Origin: Phocaeicola dorei
Lineage (GTDB): Bacteria > Bacteroidota > Bacteroidia > Bacteroidales > Bacteroidaceae
Direction of reading: 5' to 3'
NCBI RefSeq assembly: GCF_013009555.1
Contig: NZ_CP046176.1
Location: 5,301,501 to 5,365,500 of the forward strand
Length of the DNA stretch: 64,000 bases
Below are positions 51,827 to 59,813 of the stretch, piece after piece. Numbering within the stretch: position 1 is the first letter of the stretch; every line of letters starts with the position of its first letter. Below the pieces are notes generated by a model, which saw nothing but the letters and a program-made list of their open reading frames with translations, ran no database searches and was not told the origin of the DNA. A program made the position numbers and the translations under genes.

Positions 51827-53079
51827 AAGGGGGCACAAATACCCTAAGCTGGCTTTTAGCATACCGTGTTATTAATGACTGCAATGGTGTATTAGATAAT
51901 ATTGATGCTGCCGAAGGCACACAAATTGACAGAAATCGAATCAAGGGACAAGCGTTAGCCTTACGTGGTTTTCTATATTTACATCTAGCTTCTTGTTATT
52001 CTTTTGCCATTGATAAAGATCCAGAAGCTGTATGTGCACCTATCTATACACAATCAACAGATGAAACAATTGCAGCTGAAGGAAAACCTGCATCAAGTGT
52101 CAGTGAAGTATATGCGCAATCTATCAATGATTTAGAAGAAGCATTAGAACTTATTCCCGAAACTTATGTACGTGACGCCAAACACAAAATTGATAATGAA
52201 GTTGTCCTAGGTATTCTCTCACGTGCCTGTCTTTATGCTCGTCAATGGGAAAAAGCTAAAACTTACTCAGACAAATTGTTAGCTAAAAACAATTATCTAA
52301 TGACTGAAAGTGAATATAAAGCTGGATTCAATTCTGTAGACAATAAAGAATGGATTTGGGGGCATGCTCAAACCAACGATCAAAGTAATGCCAGTTATCA
52401 GTTTCATTATTTAGATACTACAACTAAAGGATCATACTATTATAGCTTCAATGCAGACCCTTACTTCCGTGATTTGTTCGAAGATGGTGATTATCGTAAA
52501 GATATGCTGTTCTGGGCTACAGATCCAGGAGCTGACGTTGAATCAGCAGCCTATGTATGGATGCGTAACTCTAAATTCAGATTCCGCGATATCGAAAACC
52601 AACTTGGTGATATCGTATTGATGCGCGTTGCTGAAATTTATTTGATAAATGCAGAGGCAAAAGCACATCTGAATGACCCAGATGCAATTAACAAATTAAA
52701 TGATTTAAAAACAGCCAGAGGAGCAAAAACTATTAATACAAATCTTTCACAACAGGATCTATTGGAAACAATTTGGTTAGAACGCCGCAAAGAATTATGG
52801 GGTGAAGGATTCAGTTTGATAGACATTATCCGTAACCAACAGGCTGTAGTCCGCAAAGCATATCCCGAAGGTCCCATTGACTATATTTACACTGATGAAA
52901 ACGGACAAACTCACACACTTAAGAAAAAAACTCAAGGACATCGCTTCTTCAATTTTCCCGATAAAAGTGCGTTCTGTCCAAATAGTAAATATTATTTATA
53001 CAGAATTACAGATGCAGAAGAACTAGCGAATAAGAACCTTTACAAAGATCATCCTAAGCTCTCAATTTATACAGAATAA
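51827..53079 (+). pseudogene. SusD-like lipoprotein, 3' fragment
   Basis: The remaining ~417 codons of the split SusD. It includes the SusD helices (LALRGFLYLHLASCYSFAID near its start, the family's hallmark), then RVAEIYLINAEAKAHL and the C-terminal TIWLERRKELWGEGFSLIDIIR. The open frame can be extended into the element end to GTG 51796, but that product would lack the signal peptide and could not reach the surface. A terminator follows at 53101. Confidence 0.93.
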
Positions 53080-53100
53080 CAGCAAACTCTAACAAAGTGA

Positions 53101-53140
53101 AAAACCGTAGCAAATGAATTGTTACGGTTTTTTTATTTTT
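53101..53140 (+). terminator. Terminator of the second susC/susD operon
   Basis: AAAACCGTAGCAA (53101-53113) pairs with TTGTTACGGTTTT (53119-53131) with one wobble, then a long T-tract. Confidence 0.85.
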
Positions 53141-53229
53141 TCCCGGACAGATTAAGGAAAGACATACCTAAACAATCCTATAGAAGAAATTCCTAATCAC
53201 GTTTTTAATATGACCGGGAGTTTCCTGTT

Positions 53230-54492
53230 TTATTTCTTTTTCAAATCCTCAGGAGAAACCAATTTATAAAGCTTGTCACTAGGACGTACCTTATCGGGGA
53301 CTTTAAAGGATACATGTTGACCTTTTCTTACCACATCCACCGGTTTCAAATCCACACGCGCCTCATCCAACGTCAGAAATACCGCTCCTGTAGTAGGTCC
53401 TGTAATCAGAAGTTTATCCCCTACTTTCATCTCAGCAGCTTCCACCAGAAACTCTGCAACACCAATATTAGAAAAGTACTTGATTCCCTTACCCACATAC
53501 ACTTTACGCTCAGTAGCCTCCGAACCATAGTTCTTACTCCATTCACCCAAACGCTGTCCTAAATAATACCCATTCCAAAATCCCCGATTGAATACAGTCT
53601 TCAGCCGCTCATCCCAAGCCTGCTTCTTCTCCTCGGTAAAAGTACCCTCCAGATAAGAACAAATAGCTTCTTTGTAACATTCCACCACAGTGCGTACATA
53701 CTCAGGTCCACGGGCACGCCCTTCGATCTTGAAGACACGCACACCAGCCTCTATCATTTCATCCATAAAATGAATAGTTTTCAAATCTTTAGGAGACATG
53801 ATGTATTTATTGTCCACCTCCAGCTCAATATCACTCTCTTTATCCTTCACATCGTATGCACGGCGACATATCTGCATACAAGCCCCCCGGTTAGCAGAAG
53901 CATTCATCTCATGCAAACTGAGATAACACTTGCCCGACACTGCCATACAGAGCGCCCCGTGACAGAACATCTCAATGCGGACCAATTCTCCATTCGGACC
54001 TTTAATTTGTTCCTTCTGGATAGTATCATAAATCACTCGCACCTGCTTTAAATTCAATTCACGTGCCAATACCACTACATCAGCAAAGCGAGCATAAAAT
54101 TTCAATGCTCCGGCATTACTGATATTTAATTGGGTGGAAAGGTGTACTTCCTGCCCCACCTCGCAACAATAAGCCATTACCGCCACATCCGCAGCAATCA
54201 CGGCACTGATGCCTGCCTCCTTAGCCGCATCGACAATGGTACGCATCAAAGCAATATCTTCATCATAAATAATGGTATTGATTGTAAGGTAGCTCTTGAT
54301 ACCATGTTTATCACAGATCTGTGCTATCTCACGTAAATCATTGACAGTAAATGTACTGGCAGAACGTGCACGCATATTCAGACTCTCAATTCCGAAGTAA
54401 ATAGAATCCGCACCTGCCTGTATAGCTGCCGCCAGCGACTCACGTGAACCTACAGGAGCCATTATTTCAAAGTCTTTTATAGAAGCTTTCAT
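53230..54492 (-). CDS. Peptidase U32 family protein (tRNA/rRNA hydroxylation type)
   Basis: A 420-residue protein of the U32 family. The N-terminal TIM-barrel begins EIMAPVGSRESLAAAIQAGADSIYFG. The family signature is visible as EMFCHGALCMAVSGKCYLS (about 173-191), and further conserved Cys lie in GACMQICRR. The C-terminal ~85 residues form a U32 C domain. Characterised relatives (TrhP, RlhA) use prephenate-derived chemistry to hydroxylate uridine or cytidine in tRNA or rRNA; others were described as proteases. Here an RNA-modifying role is the better guess, and the neighbouring dusB also modifies tRNA. Confidence 0.87.
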   Translation of the reverse strand: MKASIKDFEIMAPVGSRESLAAAIQAGADSIYFGIESLNMRARSASTFTVNDLREIAQICDKHGIKSYLTINTIIYDEDIALMRTIVDAAKEAGISAVIAADVAVMAYCCEVGQEVHLSTQLNISNAGALKFYARFADVVVLARELNLKQVRVIYDTIQKEQIKGPNGELVRIEMFCHGALCMAVSGKCYLSLHEMNASANRGACMQICRRAYDVKDKESDIELEVDNKYIMSPKDLKTIHFMDEMIEAGVRVFKIEGRARGPEYVRTVVECYKEAICSYLEGTFTEEKKQAWDERLKTVFNRGFWNGYYLGQRLGEWSKNYGSEATERKVYVGKGIKYFSNIGVAEFLVEAAEMKVGDKLLITGPTTGAVFLTLDEARVDLKPVDVVRKGQHVSFKVPDKVRPSDKLYKLVSPEDLKKK

Positions 54493-54515
54493 TATTCTTT
54501 TGATTAATATGTGTG

Positions 54516-54523
54516 CAAAGGTA
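54516..54523 (-). promoter_or_regulatory. -7 box of the U32 gene
   Basis: The minus strand reads TACCTTTG, 23 bases upstream of the start codon. Confidence 0.5.
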
Positions 54524-54535
54524 GGCTTTTTTCCG

Positions 54536-54543
54536 TATTTTTG
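54536..54543 (+). promoter_or_regulatory. dusB: -7 box of dusB
   Basis: An exact TATTTTTG, 99 bases before the ATG, back-to-back with the U32 promoter. The leader contains a CACAGATT triplication (54558-54584). Confidence 0.45.
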
Positions 54544-54557
54544 CAGCCTGATTTCAC

Positions 54558-54584
54558 CACAGATTACACAGATTCACACAGATT
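54558..54584. repeat. CACAGATT-type dispersed repeat
   Basis: CACAGATT occurs at 54558-54565, 54567-54574 and 54577-54584. A related, more diverged copy lies at 63232-63254 on the other strand. Confidence 0.6.
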
Positions 54585-54642
54585 ATAAATTAATACTCAA
54601 ATGAATCTGATTTTTCTGTAACCCAAAGATAAACATACAACA

Positions 54643-55632
54643 ATGAAGATTAGAAATATAGACCTGGACAAATACCCAATTTTCCTAGCCCCGATGGAAG
54701 ATGTAACGGACCCCGCTTTTCGCCTGATGTGCAAGAAGTTCGGTGCTGATATGGTATATACCGAATTTGTATCAGCAGATGCACTGATACGCTCGGTAGG
54801 TAAAACTATGCAGAAGCTGAATATCAACGATGAGGAACGCCCTGTAGCCGTCCAGATTTATGGCAGAGACACGGAAACAATGGTAGAAGCGGCGAAAATA
54901 GTGGAAGAGGCGCATCCGGACATCCTGGATATTAATTTTGGCTGTCCTGTAAAACGCGTTGCCGGTAAAGGAGCCGGTGCAGGTATGCTGCAAAATATCC
55001 CGCTGATGTTGGAGATTACCCGTGCTGTTGTGGATGCTGTAAAAATTCCCGTTACTGTAAAAACACGTCTAGGTTGGGACAATGAGCATAAAATTATAGT
55101 AGATTTGGCAGAACAATTACAAGATTGCGGTATTGAAGCACTGACCATTCATGGACGTACCCGTGCACAAATGTACACTGGTGAAGCGGATTGGAGTTTA
55201 ATAGGTGAAGTAAAAAAGAATCCCCGTATGCATATACCTATCATTGGAAACGGAGATATAACTACGCCACAACGTGCCAAAGAGTGTTTTGACCTGTATG
55301 GAGTGGACGCTATTATGATTGGCCGAGCCAGTTTTGGACGCCCGTGGATATTCAAGGAAATAAAACATTATATAGAAACCGGTAAGGAACTCCCTGCCCT
55401 TTCTTTTGAGTGGCGGCTGAATGTACTCCGCCAGGAAGTGTTGGACAGTGTGAATCTGCTTGACGAGCGCCGTGGGATTCTTCATGTACGCCGCCATCTG
55501 GCTGCTTCTCCTTTATTTAAAGGCATTCCCAACTTTAAAGAGACACGTATCGCCATGCTCCGTGCCGAAACAGTGAAAGAGCTTTTCAGTATTTTGGATT
55601 ATATCAGGGGAAATTACGGAATGAATTGTTAA
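54643..55632 (+). CDS. dusB: tRNA-dihydrouridine synthase (DusB/NifR3 type)
   Basis: A 329-residue FMN enzyme that reduces uridine to dihydrouridine in the tRNA D-loop. Motifs: PIFLAPMEDVTDPAFRLMC (FMN phosphate side), then VQIYGRDTETM, DINFGCPVKRVAGKGAGAGM with the catalytic Cys at about residue 103, TVKTRLGW, LTIHGRTRAQMYTGEADW and IPIIGNGDI. The C-terminal helical RNA-binding domain starts at about 245. Its stop codon (55630-55632) lies inside the palindromic repeat at 55627. Confidence 0.93.
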   Translation: MKIRNIDLDKYPIFLAPMEDVTDPAFRLMCKKFGADMVYTEFVSADALIRSVGKTMQKLNINDEERPVAVQIYGRDTETMVEAAKIVEEAHPDILDINFGCPVKRVAGKGAGAGMLQNIPLMLEITRAVVDAVKIPVTVKTRLGWDNEHKIIVDLAEQLQDCGIEALTIHGRTRAQMYTGEADWSLIGEVKKNPRMHIPIIGNGDITTPQRAKECFDLYGVDAIMIGRASFGRPWIFKEIKHYIETGKELPALSFEWRLNVLRQEVLDSVNLLDERRGILHVRRHLAASPLFKGIPNFKETRIAMLRAETVKELFSILDYIRGNYGMNC

Positions 55633-55721
55633 TGCTACAATATATTAATGTGCCAATTGGCTGTGCTGTATTCCGCATGGCAATTGGCACATTAACATAT
55701 TGGCACATTGTAGCATTAACA
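55627..55721. repeat. Dispersed intergenic palindrome, copy B
   Basis: A 95-bp element that fills the gap between converging dusB and the DUF2807 gene. Inner arms ATTAATGTGCCAATTG (55644-55659) and CAATTGGCACATTAA (55681-55695) are extended by TGTTAATGCTACAAT and its complement at the outer ends. The left arm lacks about 8-10 bases that the right arm has. The loop (55659-55679) is homologous, on the reverse strand, to the loop of copy A. It may also terminate transcription in both directions. Confidence 0.85.
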
Positions 55722-55727
55722 CATTAT

Positions 55728-56579
55728 TTATTCTATTTTACGCAAACCTCTTTTAGGAGAGAAATCAATGTTTTTAGGATTGCCCTTATAAGCCACCTCA
55801 CCACTACTGGATGCTTTCGCAGTCAGCGAACCGGTCACATAACATTCCACATCACCAGAGGAACTGGCACTAGCAGTTACATTTACCGCCTTCATACCTT
55901 TTGCCTTTACATCCCCACTACTACTGGCTCTATAAGAAGCGTTCTCACAAATACCTGCCAAAATTACATCTCCGGAAGAGCTGGCATCAGCAGATACATT
56001 AGCAGCGTTCAGATTCTTGACAGATACATCACCAGAACTACTGGCATCAGCAGAGAAATTTGTACAAGATACCTTTTCCAGAATCACATCACCCGAACTA
56101 TTAGCGGTAGCCGCAAAATCATCACAAGAAATAATGCTTCCTGTTACATCACCGCTACTGCTAGCCTTAACAGTAACTTTCCCACTCGTTTTCAGTCCAT
56201 TCTTTATAATAATGTCACCAGAGCTGGAAGCTTTCAAGCTGTTCACAGCCGGAGCAGAAACTCTTACTTCCTTTTTATGTTTTCCGTTTATTGAAAAATT
56301 GTTTCTTGGCGATTTAAAACCAACCTTAAGTACTCCACCCTCTACACGGACATCAATATAGTCCACCAAATTGTCCGGAGCATATATTTCCACATCCTGT
56401 CCACCGGAACTTTGAGTATAGATTACATCCACCGAAGAACTGGTAGAGATAGCATTAAAACTACCCACATTCACTTTTTTGGTAACATAGTTCTTGCTAG
56501 GAGTTATTCTCTCTGCACATGCTGTTACCGACACTAACATAAGGGTTACCGTCATTAAAGTTGATACTAATTTTCTCAT
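55728..56579 (-). CDS. Head-GIN domain (DUF2807) lipoprotein with eight SSG[DE] repeats
   Basis: A 283-residue exported protein with a signal peptide ending SVTAC, a probable lipobox. The body is a DUF2807/head-GIN domain: GSFNAISTSSSVDVIYTQS, then VEIYAPDNLVDYIDVRVEGG. From about residue 115 the motif ASSSGD[IV] recurs every ~17-21 residues, seven times plus a final ASSSGEV, as expected for a right-handed beta-helix with identical turns. Such proteins are common in Bacteroidota and are called putative adhesins; the true role is unknown. A perfect palindrome sits 39 bases upstream. Confidence 0.88.
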   Translation of the reverse strand: MRKLVSTLMTVTLMLVSVTACAERITPSKNYVTKKVNVGSFNAISTSSSVDVIYTQSSGGQDVEIYAPDNLVDYIDVRVEGGVLKVGFKSPRNNFSINGKHKKEVRVSAPAVNSLKASSSGDIIIKNGLKTSGKVTVKASSSGDVTGSIISCDDFAATANSSGDVILEKVSCTNFSADASSSGDVSVKNLNAANVSADASSSGDVILAGICENASYRASSSGDVKAKGMKAVNVTASASSSGDVECYVTGSLTAKASSSGEVAYKGNPKNIDFSPKRGLRKIE

Positions 56580-56617
56580 ATTACTTTTGTTTTATTTATT
56601 AGACGTTATTTCTATGC

Positions 56618-56635
56618 CAAACGTTGCAACGTTTG
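56618..56635. promoter_or_regulatory. Perfect 18-bp palindrome upstream of the DUF2807 gene
   Basis: CAAACGTTGCAACGTTTG is fully self-complementary with 9-bp half-sites. Each half contains AACGTTTG, one mismatch from the -7 consensus, so a dimeric regulator could cover a promoter here. It lies 39 bases upstream of the start codon at 56579. Confidence 0.5.
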
Positions 56636-56705
56636 ACCATTATTTTTAAAGCAAGATTCATGCCAGCAACATTTATCACTGATAATCAACAAGGTATAAA
56701 CAAAG

Positions 56706-56731
56706 CAGGGTGTCCGAAAATGGACACCCTG
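56706..56731 (-). terminator. Terminator after the PAP2 gene
   Basis: CAGGGTGTCC (56706-56715) and GGACACCCTG (56722-56731), a perfect 10-bp stem with a 6-base loop. It is followed on the minus strand by CTTTGTTTAT. It ends 25 bases after the PAP2 stop. Confidence 0.75.
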
Positions 56732-56755
56732 TACGCTTTTATATGCTTTTTAAAA

Positions 56756-57733
56756 CTATTTCAGTACAAGTTGGAAGACTACAGAAGCAAACCAACGCTT
56801 ATACATATAAGTAGCCGTAATATAAATACATACCGCCGAAATCCATCCGGCAATAACATCAATCAAATAATGCGCCTGAATATAGACCGTAGCACAACAT
56901 AGAAGTACATAGAACGGTGCCAAGAAATAACATAGTTTCTTATTAACACGATAGGCCATAATCATCACAATGGTAGATATACCGACATGTGAGCTAGGAA
57001 AAGCAGCAGTAGGCCGTTCCCCCACTTCCTGTGAGGCTTCCACCAAATTAAAGAAGAAACCATGATCAAAACCGGGACCAGGCAACAGAATATCATTATT
57101 ATTAAAATAATCACCGATAGCAGGGAAATGCTGCGCCATCACATTATCCATTCCGATAGCAGGGAAATAAAATTGCGGACCGGCAACCGGAACCAATATA
57201 TAAATAAGATAATAGATAAAAAACGAAGTGACCAACACAAAAGAAACCTTTTCAAACCACTCAAAACGAAACAAGAAATAATAAATAGTCACAATCCCAA
57301 TCATTGGATAATAAGCAAAATACCCCATATTAAATGGTTCACTGAACCACATGGAAGGAAAATGTTCACTAAATTCTACCGAAGGCTGGCAACGGAACAA
57401 AAACTGCTCCGCCGAAGCGAAGAAATTATCCAGATTGGGAAAAAGACGATTAAATTCAAAGGTATCGGGATACCAATACGCTAAAAATGCCATCTGCACA
57501 GCCATTCGTATAAATGCCGTAAGTTTACACGGATACTTACGATACAAATATATTAATGCAAACGTAATGGCCACAATGCCTGCACGCTCCGAAAGCATAA
57601 TTACAGGGTGATCCATACGAGGAAATAATATTAAAACCATTATGGTCGTGAGGGCATTATATATCAGACTAATGCTCTCGACGGCAAACAATCCTTTCAC
57701 ACTGTCTACCCGTTTGAATAAATTTAAAGCCAT
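56756..57733 (-). CDS. PAP2-superfamily membrane phosphatase
   Basis: A 325-residue polytopic protein with about seven helices. The acid-phosphatase motifs are near the C-terminus: ERPTAAFPSSHVG (PSSH, about residues 240-252) and HYLIDVIAGW (catalytic His plus Asp, about 287-296); an upstream conserved Arg/Lys motif is not obvious. Members dephosphorylate lipid phosphates such as undecaprenyl pyrophosphate or phosphatidate, or transfer inositol phosphate. The start overlaps the epimerase stop by 10 bases, so they are co-expressed. The substrate is not decidable. Confidence 0.85.
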   Translation of the reverse strand: MALNLFKRVDSVKGLFAVESISLIYNALTTIMVLILFPRMDHPVIMLSERAGIVAITFALIYLYRKYPCKLTAFIRMAVQMAFLAYWYPDTFEFNRLFPNLDNFFASAEQFLFRCQPSVEFSEHFPSMWFSEPFNMGYFAYYPMIGIVTIYYFLFRFEWFEKVSFVLVTSFFIYYLIYILVPVAGPQFYFPAIGMDNVMAQHFPAIGDYFNNNDILLPGPGFDHGFFFNLVEASQEVGERPTAAFPSSHVGISTIVMIMAYRVNKKLCYFLAPFYVLLCCATVYIQAHYLIDVIAGWISAVCIYITATYMYKRWFASVVFQLVLK

Positions 57734-58770
57734 CCTTCTTTCTTATACCATGCAATGATTTCCTTTACTCCCTTGTCTAAAGGGTACTCAGGACGATATC
57801 CCAGTTCTTCCACCAAGGGTGAAATATCGCATTGCCAATTACGTTGTTTCATTATTTTATATTTGTCAGCATTCAGCGTACTTACCTTTCCCAGGCAACG
57901 CGCTGAAAATTCAGCGAGCAAAGATACAACTTTTAAAATAAATAATGGGCATTTAATGTGTATAACCCACGGATTACCAAGTTCTTTTTGTATCAAATCA
58001 GAAAAAGTACGGCTGAAATAGACATTTCCGTCACTAACAAAATAGGCGCGCTGCCGCACTCCATGTTCTATTGCCAAAAAAACAGCTTGTACCAAATCTC
58101 TCACATAAATAAAGGTAAGATCCTGCCTTTTAAAACCAGGAGCAAAGTCTATATGCTGCTTGATAGACTTCACCATCAGAAAATAATCGCGTTCGCGAGG
58201 TCCATAAACTCCAGTAGGACGGAAAATCACTGTCGGAAAATCATTCAATGATTGCAGGTAATGTTCCGACTTTAGCTTACTGACCCCATATGCCGTATTG
58301 GGCATTGCCGTATCACGTTCACTAATAGGTGCATAATTATCTTCATGAATAGGACCGAAAATACTAAGTGAACTGATATAAACAAATTGCCGGGGAACCA
58401 TATCCAAGGTCCTCAAAGCTTCTACAAAATTACGGGTATAAACATAATTACCTTTGTCGAATTCGTCTTTATGACGGCATTTAGTAACACCGGCACAATG
58501 AATGATATAATCCCATCCCTGATGCAATTGTTTATGAACAGCCAATTGCTCCGTCAACCTTCCGGGATGAGCAAAATCCAATTCGGCAAATTGAATGCGA
58601 GGATCTTTCAAATAGGCACGACTACTGCTTTTACGTACACCAGCCCATACCTGCATATCTCTCTCCAATCCTCCTTCCACCAGGAAACTGCCAATAAATC
58701 CGCTTGCTCCGGTTACCAATACTTTCTTTAATCGGCAAGTATTCTTCTGTGCAAATTCTTCGTTATTCAT
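57724..58770 (-). CDS. NAD-dependent epimerase/dehydratase (extended SDR)
   Basis: A 348-residue extended short-chain dehydrogenase. The nucleotide-binding motif VLVTGASGFIGSFLVEGG (about residues 18-35) is GxxGxxG. The catalytic YGVSKLKSEHY (YxxxK, about 154-158) follows a SSLSIFGP serine region. FRPTGVYGPRERDYF is the substrate-side motif. Related proteins act on nucleotide sugars or on steroid/dihydroflavonol-like substrates. Coupling to a PAP2 phosphatase suggests a lipid or polyprenyl substrate; this is inference. Confidence 0.85.
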   Translation of the reverse strand: MNNEEFAQKNTCRLKKVLVTGASGFIGSFLVEGGLERDMQVWAGVRKSSSRAYLKDPRIQFAELDFAHPGRLTEQLAVHKQLHQGWDYIIHCAGVTKCRHKDEFDKGNYVYTRNFVEALRTLDMVPRQFVYISSLSIFGPIHEDNYAPISERDTAMPNTAYGVSKLKSEHYLQSLNDFPTVIFRPTGVYGPRERDYFLMVKSIKQHIDFAPGFKRQDLTFIYVRDLVQAVFLAIEHGVRQRAYFVSDGNVYFSRTFSDLIQKELGNPWVIHIKCPLFILKVVSLLAEFSARCLGKVSTLNADKYKIMKQRNWQCDISPLVEELGYRPEYPLDKGVKEIIAWYKKEGWL

Positions 58771-58780
58771 TCTTCGTATT

Positions 58781-59683
58781 TTATTTCACCGGTTCCACAT
58801 GAATACCCACATGAGTATCCTCTCCAAATTTTTCTTTTAATCTATGTTCAATACCTGTTGCTGTTTCGTGCGCTTTATGCAGAGAAATGTTCCCATCCAT
58901 GCGTATATGAATCTCTATAGCATAATTGTTCCCAATGCGTCGCGTGCGTAAATGATGCGGCTCGCTCACTCCATCAAAAGATAACACAATCCCCTCTATC
59001 TCACGTTCCACGCTATCCGGCAAAGACTTTTCCAGCAATTCATCCAAGCAAGGAATCAGCAACTTAATGGAAACCCGCATAATAAAGAAACTGACTGTCA
59101 CAGCGGCAATAGGATCAAGTACCGCCCAATGAGGACCAAGTAAAATCGCTCCGCCAATACCGACAGTCGTACCAATGGATGATAATGCATCACTCCTATG
59201 ATGCCATGCATTCGCCACAACAGCCTGTGAATCGCATCTTTTCCCCACTCTGACTGTATATTGATAAAGTATTTCCTTCAACAAAATAGAAATAATGGCA
59301 GCAACCAATGCCAACATTCCCGGTTGACGAAGCTCCCCACCTCGTAGAAAAACCAATATTTCTGTTGCTCCATTCCACAATATTCCAAATCCTATCCCCA
59401 ATAATGCCATACCAATGAAAGCAGTAGCCAATGTTTCATATTTCCCATGACCATAATCATGGCTCTTGTCCACTGGTTTATTGGATATACGTACAAAAAG
59501 AATCACTACTACGTCCGTAACGAAGTCAGATAGAGAATGAACTGCATCTGCCAACATAGCGGCACTATGCCCTGCGATTCCGGCAAGAAATTTAAAAATA
59601 ACCAGCAAGAAATTAACAAAACTCCCCACTAGTGTAACTTTATAAATTTCTTTTTCCCTGATTTTCTTATCAAGTTCAGTCAT
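58781..59683 (-). CDS. Cation diffusion facilitator (CDF) metal transporter
   Basis: A 300-residue proton-coupled divalent-cation exporter. Six helices fill about residues 20-210. The metal-binding motifs are ADAVHSLSDFVTD on helix 2 (HxxxD) and NAWHHRSDALSSIG on helix 5 (HxxxD), the HD-HD pattern linked to Zn or Fe/Mn specificity. A cytoplasmic C-terminal domain (about 215-300) ends HVGIHVEPVK. I start at ATG 59683 (MTELDKKIREKEIYK), since the longer frame from 59722 covers the -7 box. Confidence 0.9.
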   Translation of the reverse strand: MTELDKKIREKEIYKVTLVGSFVNFLLVIFKFLAGIAGHSAAMLADAVHSLSDFVTDVVVILFVRISNKPVDKSHDYGHGKYETLATAFIGMALLGIGFGILWNGATEILVFLRGGELRQPGMLALVAAIISILLKEILYQYTVRVGKRCDSQAVVANAWHHRSDALSSIGTTVGIGGAILLGPHWAVLDPIAAVTVSFFIMRVSIKLLIPCLDELLEKSLPDSVEREIEGIVLSFDGVSEPHHLRTRRIGNNYAIEIHIRMDGNISLHKAHETATGIEHRLKEKFGEDTHVGIHVEPVK

Positions 59684-59703
59684 AACAGTTGTTTTAGAAC
59701 GGA

Positions 59704-59711
59704 CAAAGATA
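59704..59711 (-). promoter_or_regulatory. -7 box of the CDF gene
   Basis: The minus strand reads TATCTTTG, 20 bases upstream of ATG 59683. It excludes the longer reading frame as the translated one. Confidence 0.5.
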
Positions 59712-59813
59712 GCACGTTTCATTTAGATTCAACCAAATTTAATGTATCTATTGAACCGCTATTCCAATTATTTTGTTTACTTTGTAGCACATAATACATT
59801 AATATATCCCCTT

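Noticed and set aside
55626..56294. 222-codon frame antisense to the DUF2807 gene
   Set aside because: Arises from the SSG[DE] repeats read backwards and starts in the palindrome.
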